Shown here: positions 30,200 through 41,600 of the stretch, in pieces | Position numbering within the stretch: position 1 is the first letter of the stretch | Layout: each line of letters starts with the position of its first letter | From: Bursaphelenchus xylophilus | Lineage: Eukaryota > Nematoda > Chromadorea > Rhabditida > Aphelenchoididae | Reading direction: 5' to 3' | Length of the DNA: 64,000 nt | NCBI GenBank assembly: GCA_904066235.2 | Contig: CAJFCV020000003.1 | Location: 186,001 to 250,000 of the forward strand | The notes under the pieces: model-generated | The model's database searches: none | The model's input: the letters and a program-made list of their open reading frames with translations, nothing else | What the model was told of the DNA's origin: nothing | Made by a program: the position numbers and the translations under genes

Positions 30200-31343
30200 G
30201 CAGATACCCCAAAAAGTAGTATTAAATTTGCTGAAAGTTTGGAAATTATGGCTGCATGCGCCAAATATTAATTTATGAAAATTTTAGTCCTTGCTTTGCA
30301 GAGATAGCCCAGATATTTAATGATCTTCTTCTGACGGGATAGTATGTGAAATGAGGAGAGTTAACAAGCGAATTACCCAAAGTGCGACGCTCAAATTTTC
30401 TTTGAATTTTACATTCACTTTTGGCATAGGCCACACACAGCGGCGGACCTGATCCAGGGCAAAAAACGAACCATTATGCATCCAGGAAGCGTCAAAAAAT
30501 GTGGCAAAATACCTCCCTCTCCGAGTGAAAAACCTCCGATTTCAAAAGACCGCCCGCTCTTTTTGTGAGGGGAATTCAAAACGGGAGTTTTTTTAGTTAA
30601 AGAGGGAGGCATTTTGCTACATTTTTGATACTTCCCGGATGTAAAATGGTACGTTTTTGCAACTCGATCAGGTCCGTCTCCGTATCAGGCCCTGAAAATG
30701 TTAGTCGGGCTTTTTTAGACCCAACCAAGATATTCAACGGTTTATACTGCCGATAGAAGAGCGGTCACAGAGAAAACACTTTTAGCCAGTTTCGAAAAGA
30801 TAGATTTTTTTCGTGAAAACAGTGCTCTTTAGGATAGAAATAATCATCAAACTTTTTTATGCCAAAATTCGCAAAAAACCGTGATTTTTTTCCAACTTTT
30901 GACCTGAAAATCTCTGTTCGTTTCTTGTGATTACTGCCTTACTTTGTCCCGAATTTTATCTGACCACCGTCTTTTAAACAGTGCCTAAAGTTCAAGAGTA
31001 CGAAGCTGCGTTCAGCACATAAAATTTACGCCCAATAAAATTGATATGAGGGTGTTGAATCAAAGCCGTTTTTGCCGCTCTTGTCTAATTGCCAGATGTT
31101 TTTTGTCGGTTCGAAAACATTGCTTCAGCGATCTGATCCGTTTTACGTGTTGATCTCAACTTTTTCTTCAGTCTCTTGCTCTTTCAACCTCTGGATTTTG
31201 AATTCGATTTTTGACCAACTCTATTCAATTTCAGACCCCATTTCGCGCGGTGCCTCCGACTCCGGTGCTTCCGGTTCTGGCACGTTCTTTGGCCAACGGT
31301 TTGGCGCTTCGGCGCACCCCACGCGATCTCCTCTCTCGGCGGC
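30200..31343. other. Region upstream of the docking-protein gene
   Basis: Contains a partial Harbinger-like end (GTGCGACGCTCAAATTTTC near 30380) and a MITE at 30437-30681. The TTTCAG acceptor at 31229-31234 is a candidate trans-splice or cis-splice site for the gene starting at 31344. Confidence 0.45.
30437..30681. repeat. CAGTGGGGGACC-family MITE, diverged ends
   Basis: CAGCGGCGGACCTGATCC left end; right end GGTCCGTCTCCG. Confidence 0.8.
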
Positions 31344-33536
31344 ATGACAGCGATTTTGTCGTTTCTCTGCTCCGAGCCGTTGGTCTCGTCGTGCGCGGCG
31401 CGGCGGACCGCCGACTCCTCGGACGAAAACTATTTATTGGACTCGGATTCGTGGGACTTGTGCACCGAATCCACGAGTAAGGAGTACGAAAAAGTGCTGG
31501 CTCGATCGCCCACGGTCTGGTCGGAGGATTCGGGGAAGGGCGAGGGCCAGAAGCGGCGGCATCGTCTGAGACGAATCATGGTGAGTTTGGCGACAAGTTC
31601 GTCCGAAATTTTCGAAAAATCGCTTTAAAATTTTTGAAGATTTTTGTGTTAGTCTATCGGGAAAATAATGAGAACTCTCTCACATCGAAAATCGCAGTAA
31701 AAAATTATTTGTATCGTTGCAAAGTGATATTGCCTTTCAATTCAGCAACGCGAACGTCGCAACGAAATTGCACTCATTATTTTCCCGACAGACTGATGAT
31801 GCTAATTCTAAGAGATTTTACGTAATCTCCCCTTCAAAATCCATTGAACTCCAATAAAATGTTGAGCCGTTAAATCAGTTTTATGAGTCATTTCGTAAGC
31901 TCAAAGAGCATTTAGGGATCAGATGACACTGAACAAAATGTGTCTGGAAAATATAGATTTCCCAGGCAAAAATCAAAGAAAATCATCCAGGATTGCGGAT
32001 TCGGCTCGTATTTCAAAGCTGTCCTAGTTTTGGGCAAAAAAATCTTTGAACTCTGAAAGACTTGGGCTGAAAATTTTTAGACCGGCTAAAATTGTGTGTA
32101 TTCTGTACAGTGGGAGAGCTGTTCCAGTGGCAAAAAACATACCATTTTGCATCCAAGAAGTATCAAAAAATGTGGCAAAATACCTCCTTCTCCGAGTGAA
32201 AAAACTCAGATTTCAAAAGCTCTTTTGTGAGGAAAAAGGGCGCGCCCTTCAAAACGAAGTTTTTTCACTTGGAGAGGGAAGCATTTTGCCACATTTTTGA
32301 TACTTCCCGGAGGCAAAACGGTACGTTTTTCGCCACTGGATCAAGTCCCCCACTATACTAACTAATATTTACGAATCATATCAAAAAAGACGAAATCAGC
32401 CCCTTTTCTTCCAGAATATCTTCGGATCCGCGTTGAATCCGCTGAAATGGTCGCGAGAATGGAGCACGGACTCGGTGGACTCGGGCTATCACGGCGCCTA
32501 CCATCCGCATCGGCCCGGCCAAGTGGGACCCTCTCGGACCGTGAGTTTCGCCGACCGACCCTCCGCACGATATCGGATATTGAGCGAGGTGAATTTACAA
32601 TACCTTTGTTGGATAATTCCTCTAATTAAAACCCATATTTTATCCTGTTTTAGACCGAAAATTCGTCGGACGAGGACTCGGAAGTCCAACATTTCGCGAT
32701 TGTGGACATTGTCCCGGGCAAGAAGCCGCGCTGGATTTCCGACGCCACTCGGCTTGAGGAGCGCTCTCGGTGGACGAATGACAAGAAACCGCACAGCTTC
32801 GACTCCACCCTCCAGCGTCGGAGGAGCCTGTCGGCGCAGCGAACTTGCCGGCTGAATCGTCGAGCCTACAGCTTGAACAGAGTCATGGAACTGGACGCTG
32901 CTGTCCGGAGAAATGAATACGCCGCGAAGATGGCAAAGCGTCCGGAAAGCTCTTATATCGGTGAGTAGTTTTAACCAAAAAAAAGTTCAGGAAGGGAGTA
33001 TTTTCGAGAGAGCACGCGAAATGCGGAGAGTTGGTCAGACAAAAAAATATTTTTTGTCTAAAAAATTGTTTGTTTCCAGAAAACTCCACCCATCTTTATC
33101 GCGACTACAGTGACTACAAAGAGCCTATTTTCTACTCCAACGGAGACGATGAAACTTATGGAGAAGTCGAATTGCATGATCAAGATCCTCTCCCTTGGAA
33201 TCAGTAAGATTTTTTTGGGTTTTTCGGCCTCTTACGAAAAAATTATGATGGCAAATTATCTAAATCAAAATTTTAAGTTCCGCCCATTCATTATAAAGGT
33301 CGCAAATATACTGTAGTTACATTTTTAGCCCTTCTCGACCCTTCAATCGCAGTGAAAACAACGCCCCGCCACGGCCTCCAAAGCCCTCGACCCTAAACCC
33401 CGAGACGGCCCATTATACCAACGAAATCATGGCCCCACCTCGACCACCGAAACGCATCTCCACCACTGTTGTCATGTCATCGCAATCCACGCAGCCTCGA
33501 CTCCTGCGACGACAAAAACACACCGAAATTTTGTGA
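31344..33536 (+). CDS. Low-complexity docking-type protein with two APPRPPK motifs
   Basis: Five exons (31344-31580, 32415-32588, 32654-32960, 33080-33203, 33329-33536) join in phase to 349 aa. No globular domain is recognised. Features seen: a Ser/Asp-rich start with RRHRLRR, an STDSVDSGYHGAYHPH segment, Arg-rich middle, several YSDY/YGEV tyrosines that could be phosphorylated, and two APPRPPK motifs at residues 293-299 and 316-322. RxxK-type proline motifs bind the SH3 domains of GRB2/GADS-type adaptors, so a membrane-proximal or signalling scaffold is plausible; this is inference. The start ATG follows an acceptor at 31234 by 109 bases, so a longer N-terminus is possible. AATAAA lies about 110 bases after the stop. 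Confidence 0.75.
31646..31797. repeat. AGTCTGTCGGGAAAATAA-family MITE, about 150 bp
   Basis: AGTCTATCGGGAAAATAATGAG and its near complement bound a 150-bp element in intron 1 of the docking-protein gene. Confidence 0.85.
32108..32355. repeat. CAGTGGGGGACC-family MITE
   Basis: CAGTGGGAGAGCTG and GTCCCCCACTA ends flanked by TA; intron 1 of the docking-protein gene. Confidence 0.85.
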
Positions 33537-35609
33537 ATATTGGCATGCCAACGGATGAGCCCTACAACATCAGAGATTCATTAAATTTTCCGTGATTACG
33601 TCGTGTGAATTAGCCCATGATCTAGAACACGACAGTCCATATCGCTGCCAATAAAATCCATCCCACTCTGCCCACGAATACAGAGGGTACAAGATTTTGA
33701 AGGCGATATTATACTTGCTCATCTACGATTGGCTAAGAAACCTGCTCGACATCGGAGTACAAACGACGCTCAGTACAAAACCTTGCTCATCGGGGCCGCT
33801 GGAGTGCCATTCGGCTGTCGGTGTAAATTATCCGCCACATTCCTTATGTTATTCACATTTATTTCGTCTAGTTGTATATTTGGGTTTGATTGTCTACTAT
33901 AACATCGATATTGCCGCAATAAATTGATATTTGGAAAGAATGGGGGTTTTTCTCGAATCTTCAAGACTTACTTACGCATTGTAAATTGCAAAATCGTTTT
34001 ATCAGCAGCTTCTTAAAAAGTTTGTGACATTTCGTCACATAAAAATCAATTTTGACATTTCGTCGATTTCACGAAATTTTTGCGCGCTAAAAATTTTTGT
34101 TTTTTCTCGTTCGACGTTCCAAAAGGAGTATTTTTTTATCTTTCGTAAGGGTTTCCGCCGTCGGAAGAGTTTTTTTTATCTTATACTAGCTGGTAGGCTT
34201 ACGTCCACTTGAAAAATCAGCTTGTTACGGGTGATTTTACCCTTTAAAAGTGATATTTTGGGGTTTGAAACGTTTCTCCCTCCTGTTTGGTCGTTTTTTA
34301 GGGTCGAATTTAGGTTATGGGTGTTGGAAATTTGTTCAGAATCTAAATTCCCATCTTTTTGTCTCAAATTGTTATCAAGATTTGTTTTTCGGGCGAAAGA
34401 TGAATGTCTTCTGGGAAAGGAAGAGCCATACGCTCGTTTTTTCAACGTTTTAGCTTTTTTCAAGACGAGAAATCCTAAAAAAATTTGATCGGGAAAAGAT
34501 TAGGTCGATATTGTTTTAAACGGATCGAAAATTTTAATCGAAATTCGTTGGAAATCTTGGCCTTTCAGTCGAAATTGGCTGGATAATTTATTCAGTTTGT
34601 CGCGACGGTTGTTTGCTTTAGATACATCTTTTTTTCGCGCCGATAGAGGAATCTTTTTTTGAGGGGTTCTTTTTTCCTGATTAGAGCTCGAAAATTCGAT
34701 TGCATCGCTTTTTTCGGCCACTCAAAACGCCGTAAATCCATTCTCAGTGCGTAATACAGCCAGATTTGTCGCAGGGAACAAACTTTTGAGAGTTTGACAT
34801 TAAATCGCAATATTTTTGAGCAAAAAAATTATGTTGATTTAGATATTGGAACTTTTTTTTGATAAATTTTCCTGATTTTTGCTGGGAATTGTCTTCATTT
34901 TTGTTGATCTAGCCTTCTGAGCGACGAGATTTGGTAAAAGTTCCTTATTCTGGCCACAACTTATAACTTTGCGGAAACTGATCACAATTAGCCCAAATTT
35001 GGCGTGCCAGCTCGCTCAATTCATCGTTATTAATGCCCGAACAGAGGATTTAGTTTGTCAGGTACCTTCTTTTTTACGTACCACCTTACCCTTCAAAAAC
35101 GGCTGCAGCCTGCGATTTTACACTTTATACGATGAAACATGTCCGGAACTAAACTTATTGCCTCCGCATAGAACTAAATGAGTCGTCATAGCCTTCATAG
35201 GTACCCTTAAAACTGTAGAGCTGTAATATTATAGAAATTCAGTGCCAGCTAGGTCGAAGCCAGTTCGCAGGGTACCTTTCTTGTGGCCAGGATGAAGAAC
35301 TTTTTCGATTGTTGGGAATTGTCTTCATTTCTGTCTATTTAGCCTTCAGAGAGACGAGATTTTGCTATTTTGCAGAATTTTTTATTGAAATTGATGTTGA
35401 TTTAGTCAGCTTGAGGCTTCTCGAAAATTCTAAATTGTTTGATTTCGTTGAAGTTTAATGTCCTTTTAATTTTTCCTTTCTTGTTTTTGATAAATTTCTA
35501 TGCTTATGACTAAAATAACCCAACTTTTCGCAAAATTTTATATTACTTTATGTCATCTTAACATCTTCATTTTATTTTGTTTTTTTTTCAGGTATGTCCT
35601 AACTAACCA
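33537..35609. other. Intergenic stretch before the chromodomain gene
   Basis: The 3' end of the preceding gene runs to about 33670. 33690-34930 shows no supported gene; T-rich sequence dominates. A palindromic element is at 34940-35300. A TTTTTTTTCAG acceptor at 35591, 18 bases before the chromodomain ATG, fits a trans-splice site. Confidence 0.5.
34940..35300. repeat. Element with GTTCCTTATTCTGGCCACAAC inverted ends
   Basis: Ends GTTCCTTATTCTGGCC and GGCCAGGATGAAGAAC, containing ATGAAACATGTCCGGAACTA. A second, inverted copy is at 45064-45437. An imperfect direct repeat of about 50 bases (GGGAATTGTCTTCATTT) flanks it on both sides (34884 and 35316). Confidence 0.8.
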
Positions 35610-38600
35610 ATGATGTCTGACATCTCTAGTTCTGAGTCAGTAGACGGAACCGAAGGTTCACAAGAGCTCTTCGAGGTGGAGAAGATTTGTGGCCATAGAT
35701 GGGCGGATGATGGAAAGTCTTACGAATACCGGGTAAAATGGAAGAATTATCCGTGTTCGGACAACACTTGGGAGCCAATAGAGCATTTGTCGGTAAGCAA
35801 GCTGTTTCTTAAAGATTTTTATGGTTATTCTTTTTTTTTTTAATTTTCGCAAATTGATATTTTGGCCAATGGATTATGTGGAAAAAGTTTCTGAAAAGTC
35901 CCATGTTGGCCATTTTTACAGTAGTAGTAGATAGTACCGCCCATCTGGCTGGCTCTTGCTTATTTTTTGTTTTGAATTTTAGGAATTTCAGGGGTGCCGG
36001 CAAGTTCTAAAGACCTATCAGTTACGCGTCTTCGGACGCGTTTTGTTATCAGACTCGTCGTCGGATGAGGCCTCCTCCAGGAACCAAGAGTAAGGATCGT
36101 TTTTGGATTTGCAACAAAAAGTATGGTTTTGTTTTGATTTTTTTTGCTTCAGTGATCATGTCTTCCTCACTGACAGAGACGTCTTCACCACTGGCACTCA
36201 AGAATCTGGATCATCAAAAGTTGGGCCTATTCTCGCCAACCACTCACTGAAAAGTCAGCTGGAGACGTTCCAAAGTTCGAGTCAAGAGTCGGAAAAGTCC
36301 AAGAAGCGATCGAAACGGAGGTCCAAGAAGGCGTTCAAAGGGCCCCACAAGGGCAAGAAAAAGAAGGAAAGGAGCCCTGAAGAGTACAATGAATTGATGA
36401 GAAGTATTACGTCGGACACTGGAATGGAAACCGAATTGGAGGATGAAGTTGTTGGCATTAGAAAATCAAAGAAGAAGAAAAAAGGCGGGAGAGTTGTGGT
36501 AAGGGATTTTTAAAAAGCTGAGAAGGAGGCTGACGGCTTCTTTTTTCTTATAATTTGCGTTGTATGGGGTCGCTATTCCAGCGAGGCCCTCCCCCTTTCA
36601 ATTTTCCGCCAGTTTAACTGCCAAAAATCAAATTTTTAGATCGGAAAATTACCAAAACAACAAGAAAAATCAACTCTACGCAAAATTTTCCGCAAAACCC
36701 CAAAAACTTTAAAATTTCAGAGGGGTCAGTTCACTCTCTTTGTTTATATTTTTTCTCCAAAACGCCGCGGCAGGGTGTGTCATTCGGATAGGAAATGGAT
36801 TCTTTTTCTTATAACCTGCGAATTAAATGATCAAAATTTAATAGAACGACCGTGCTTTTGAGATCCCTAGGTGTCCTATTTTTCCGCATGTAACTCATTT
36901 TTTAAAAAGCCCTCCGGCAATCCGTAAGCACCACTTTTGGAGATTTTATTCACGCTTAACCGAGAATATCCAACATTTTTCGACGTGAAAAATAGTTCGA
37001 AAAACGACTTGATTTTCTCGGTTTGGCGTGAGTAAAATCTCCAAAAGTGGCGTCTGCATATTGGCTTATTTGAAAAAAAGAGTTACATGCGGAAAAATAG
37101 GACACCTAGGGATCTCAAATGCACGGTCGTTCTATTAAATTTTGATCATTTAATTCGCAAGTTACAAGAAAAAGAATCCATTTCCTATCCGAATGAGACA
37201 ACCTGTCCGCGGCGTTTTGGAGAACAAATATAAACAGAGACAGTAAACTGACTTCATCTGAAATTTTAAGGTTTGGGGGTTTAACGGAAAATCTTGCGTG
37301 GAGTTGATTTTTATTGTTTTTTAGTAATTTTTCGATCTAAAAATTCGATTTTTGGCAGTCGAACTGTCGGAAAATTGAAAAGAGAGGGTCTCGCTGGGTG
37401 ATAATGGTCTGCGAACCAAGAGAAACTTTGAGAAAAATTGGTTTAGCCCAAGATTTTACACTTTTAATTTCAGTTGGAAGAAGATCTCGAATCCGACTCC
37501 GTGGTTGAACTGCCAGCTGAACCGGATATCAAGAAGAACACTTGCGAACCTGTTAGAAGTCCCTCGGAAGTCCCACTTCGACCTTCAAATGCTGAAATCT
37601 CCCACTTAATTGAGCTGAACTCGGCCGACGAATCGGCCACGGAAGAAGTCAGCTGGGCCGACAGGCTAAGACTTGAAGCGAAAAAGAGTGTTCAGGCAGC
37701 AACTTCAAGCAAAGAAAATGAGCCGCGAAGTGTAAATGAGGCGGCAGAAGCTCCGGAAAGGCCACCAACGCCGAAAGTGACAAAGAAAAAGGCTGAAACG
37801 CCGGTGTGTCGAGCCTCAAAGACTTCCCGACCTCCGTCAAGGGAGCAAAATCAAGAAGAGGCTCCAAAAATGCCGAAGAAAAGAGGTCAATTACTTGGAG
37901 CGATGAATTGTGGAGTCGAGGCTAATAAAAACCCAGTGGTGGATGCCCCACGAGACACTACAGGTTCATCAGTTCAAGCATCGGGAAGTTTGCAACAAAA
38001 TAGAGCCGCAAATCCTGTTCAAGCCCCGGTTCAAGCTCCGAGTCTCTATCAAGGAACGGACCAGCCGAGAATTGTGAATCAACCCGCGCCAGCTCCTCAA
38101 AATGCTGCCCCGGCTCCGAAGAGGCCTCCAAGTCTGTATCAAGGAGGAGCGGGCGTTCAGAATGCCCCGCCTCCACCGAATATTCCGCCACAAAGAGAGG
38201 AAAATATCGCCGCAGAAAGAAATGAAAATATCGCAGAAGTCCCTCAAATTGTTGATCCACAGAGACCTGACATTGTTCTCCAACGACCGATTGAAAATGC
38301 TGCCCACCGAGAAGACCCCTTACCCGCTCATGGACCAATTGATCCACCAATCTTTGGCGCACATCTCCCGGCCGATGAATTTATCCGACAGTTGGAACTG
38401 CAGCCGCTGCAACGACCACCAGCACAACGCCAACCAGCGGAACGCCGGATCTCCGACTCGATCCCGTCCGATCCCATTATGACCCCGAGATCGGAATCCT
38501 CCCAATTGGTGGTTAATCAGCCCCCGCCAACCGCTCCCTCAACTGCACCGGCTCCAAGACGCTCCAATCTTCCACCGCCTCCCAACGACTTCAGACCCAT

Positions 38601-41600
38601 CCCCCAACCTGGACAAGAGCAGAATATGGACCAGGCGATGGAAGCCTTCCGCGCATTGGATCCCAGACTCCGAGACAGAGGATTTCATCCACAATTGCCG
38701 ATGAATGTCAGCGCCGAAGAGTTCTTCGAAATCATAGATCCGCCGGATGAACCAGTCGATCGAAAGGCACCGGTCTACATACCAGAGTATATGGTGAGTA
38801 TTTTTTTTTGCTTTGGAATTTTGTTTTTAGAAATTTGAAAAAGAGTAAATCAATTGGGACTAAGGAAATTGCTTTTGCCTTTTGCTAAATTTTGACTTAT
38901 CATTTCCCAAGTTTTGAGGAAGAATGGATCCTCAGACTGATAAAAAAATATGTTAACGTCTACGCATGCTCATATCTTGGGTAAGAAACATGTATGTGAT
39001 GTGAAAATTACATAATAAGTCAGGCTTTTATCCGGCCTTGTGGAGCAAAAAGGTACTTATATTGCTTGTCTTTCTCCCCAAAAAGAAATCGCTATTTGTT
39101 TTGTTACGAAATAATTGATTTTTTTGTCCAAGTCGGAAGAAGACCGCCAAAATCTGAGGGGTCTTTAGAGTTCCGTTTCGCAATAGTTAGGTAAGATATA
39201 AAAGTTAGGAATAAGGAAAGTTGGGCATCTGGCGCAGTTGTAAACATGTCAAATGTTAAGGTTGAGCTTGTAGATGGGTTTGGGAATATGAAAATTCACT
39301 TAGAAGATTATCAGGTAAATTATGGGGCGGTTCGTTTTTATGAACTCAGGATTTTGACAAAAAAATCTTTTTTTTTTCTTATTTTACAGTGGGGCAAAAA
39401 ACGTACCGTTTTGCATCCAGGAAGTATCAAAAATTGTGGCAAAATACCTCCCTCTCCAAGTGAAAAAACTTCCTTTTCGAAAGCGCGCCCGCTAAAAGAA
39501 GTTTTGTTCACTTGGAGAGGGAAGCATTTTGCCACATTTTTGATGCTTCCCGGGTGCAAAATGGTACGTTTTTTGCCACTGGATCAGGTCCCCCATTATA
39601 TGACTGCATCTTACAAAAAAATCTTTCGGTTTTAGCGGATCTCATCCCCTCATTTCGACCCAGAGCGAATGCGGAACGAAAACAGGGAGCGGGAGCTCCC
39701 GCCGGTCCCCAGAATCGACCGCCGCAATGTCAGAGAGATGTTTGACATTCTGGAACAGATGCGAAGACGCGCCGCCGAAGACGAGGAGGACCCAATGCTG
39801 AGATACGAAGGCCCCTCGGTGTCGGCCGATGAAGTCCGATCCGCCGTGAGTGGAGGCCAAGGAATCCGTCGTTTATTGCCGAATACTCGACCAACTGAGC
39901 GCGAGGTACGTTTGGTAGACATACTGGAAATTTGAATCGTCAGGGTGAAGTCTGGCCTTGTCTTTTGAATTGTTTTTACTCCTTTTTTTAGTAATTTTAG
40001 GTCGGGTTTTGTCTTTTTATTTTTGATGATTATGTAATGAAACGGTGAATTGAAATCCGGGTTTTGTCTGTTTGACGGGAAAATAATATAACCGCTTTAA
40101 TAATTTTTTGTTTTCACTTGGTTTTAAGGCAATAATATTAACAAGGAAAGTACCCCAAGTGCGACGCTCAGATTTTGATGAAACTTGGCACAAATTTAGA
40201 ATAATTTTTTCTAAAAAATATGCGAGAATCCTAGCTCGCGCTTTGCAGAAACAATCGAGATTTTTAGATCGAAAGTCGGCGAAAATTAAAGACTTTTTGC
40301 CGAATTTCGGCACAAAAAGTTTCATGCCTATTTCTACCATAGTGGGTAATGTTTCTACAAAAAATTATCTTTTTCCGCACGAAACTAGCAAAGCAATGGC
40401 CAAAAAGTGGTTTTCTCTCTGACCGCTCTCCCGCGTACTCTCTCGGCCGCAAAGATCGTTGGATATCTCGGCTTCAAAGCGCGAGCTAAAACTTTGAGGA
40501 ATTGATATTTAGTCTATGCCCGAAGCGTGTGCAAAATTTTAAAAAAATCCGAGCGTCGCACTTGCGGTACTTCCCCTGTAAGTTTGACATCTAAATTAAC
40601 GTATTTTTTGTCTGTTTCTGCTTTATTTGTCTGATTATTGTTAATAAAGTGTATTATTATGACTGAATTTGACCTCTTACTGTAGTTTACTGTAGATTTA
40701 TTTTTGATTTCTGGATTTTCGAGGATGATTTTGATGTTGTAGTAGTGGCTGTAATGAATTTTTGAATTTTTTTTGGTAATATTTTTGTTGTAATTTCTTT
40801 TCATACCTAATTTCACTGTCTTCTAAGCATCTATCCCTGAATTTCGCCGCAAAATTTTTTTAATTCCCCCAAAATTTTCCACCAACGTTTATTTCGCTTT
40901 TCCATTATAGTTTCGCGATGTGCTGCGTCAGCGCGATGAGGAGTTGTTGGACGGACAGGAGATCCCACAAAGCCCCGAATCCCTTCCATCGACTCCACGC
41001 TCCTCGTTCGAAATTGAGCCGGTCCTTTTTCAGCAGGATGAAGAAGAAGGTCCAGCGCCAATTTTGGAACGGGAACATATTCGAATCGATCCTGTGGAAT
41101 TTGGACCATCGCAAGACGGGAGAATTGAAGGATTGGACACACCGGGACCTTTGGAATTACCTGTTCAAGAAGCAAGATCGGAGGCAATTAATGGTCATGG
41201 AGAAGATAATTTGGATATTGACGTGGATCAAAGGAACGAAACTGGAGATAATGTGGCAGAAAACTCAACTCAAAGTGATGTAGATGAAGTTCAAGCCGAT
41301 GATCAGAGAAACAAGCCCTTAGGCAATGAGGAAATTGATCATCAACAAAATGCCTCAGCTGAAATCTCGGCTTCAAATGAGGATAATCCCACTCGAAAGC
41401 CGTCGAATGCCACTGTTTTGGTTGTCGATACTGTCCCACTCCCCTTCCAAATGCAGGACGCTTCAGACCAACCATTTTGCCTAGTTCAATCGACGATGCA
41501 GCCGCTTAATATCAGCTTGGTCGACACTTTGAATCGACAACCTCCAACAACCAGCTCAGCTCAAATCCCCCCTCAGATCCTGGCCAGAACCACCGAATTG

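Noticed and set aside
30066..31343. Confident N-terminal extension of the docking-protein gene
   Set aside because: Phase permits it, but 31235-31343 translates to an unnatural Cys/Arg/Trp-rich stretch, so only a low-confidence exon is reported.
34176..34488. Overlapping frames on both strands before the chromodomain gene
   Set aside because: No initiation context, splice sites or family similarity; the codons are those expected from T-rich DNA.
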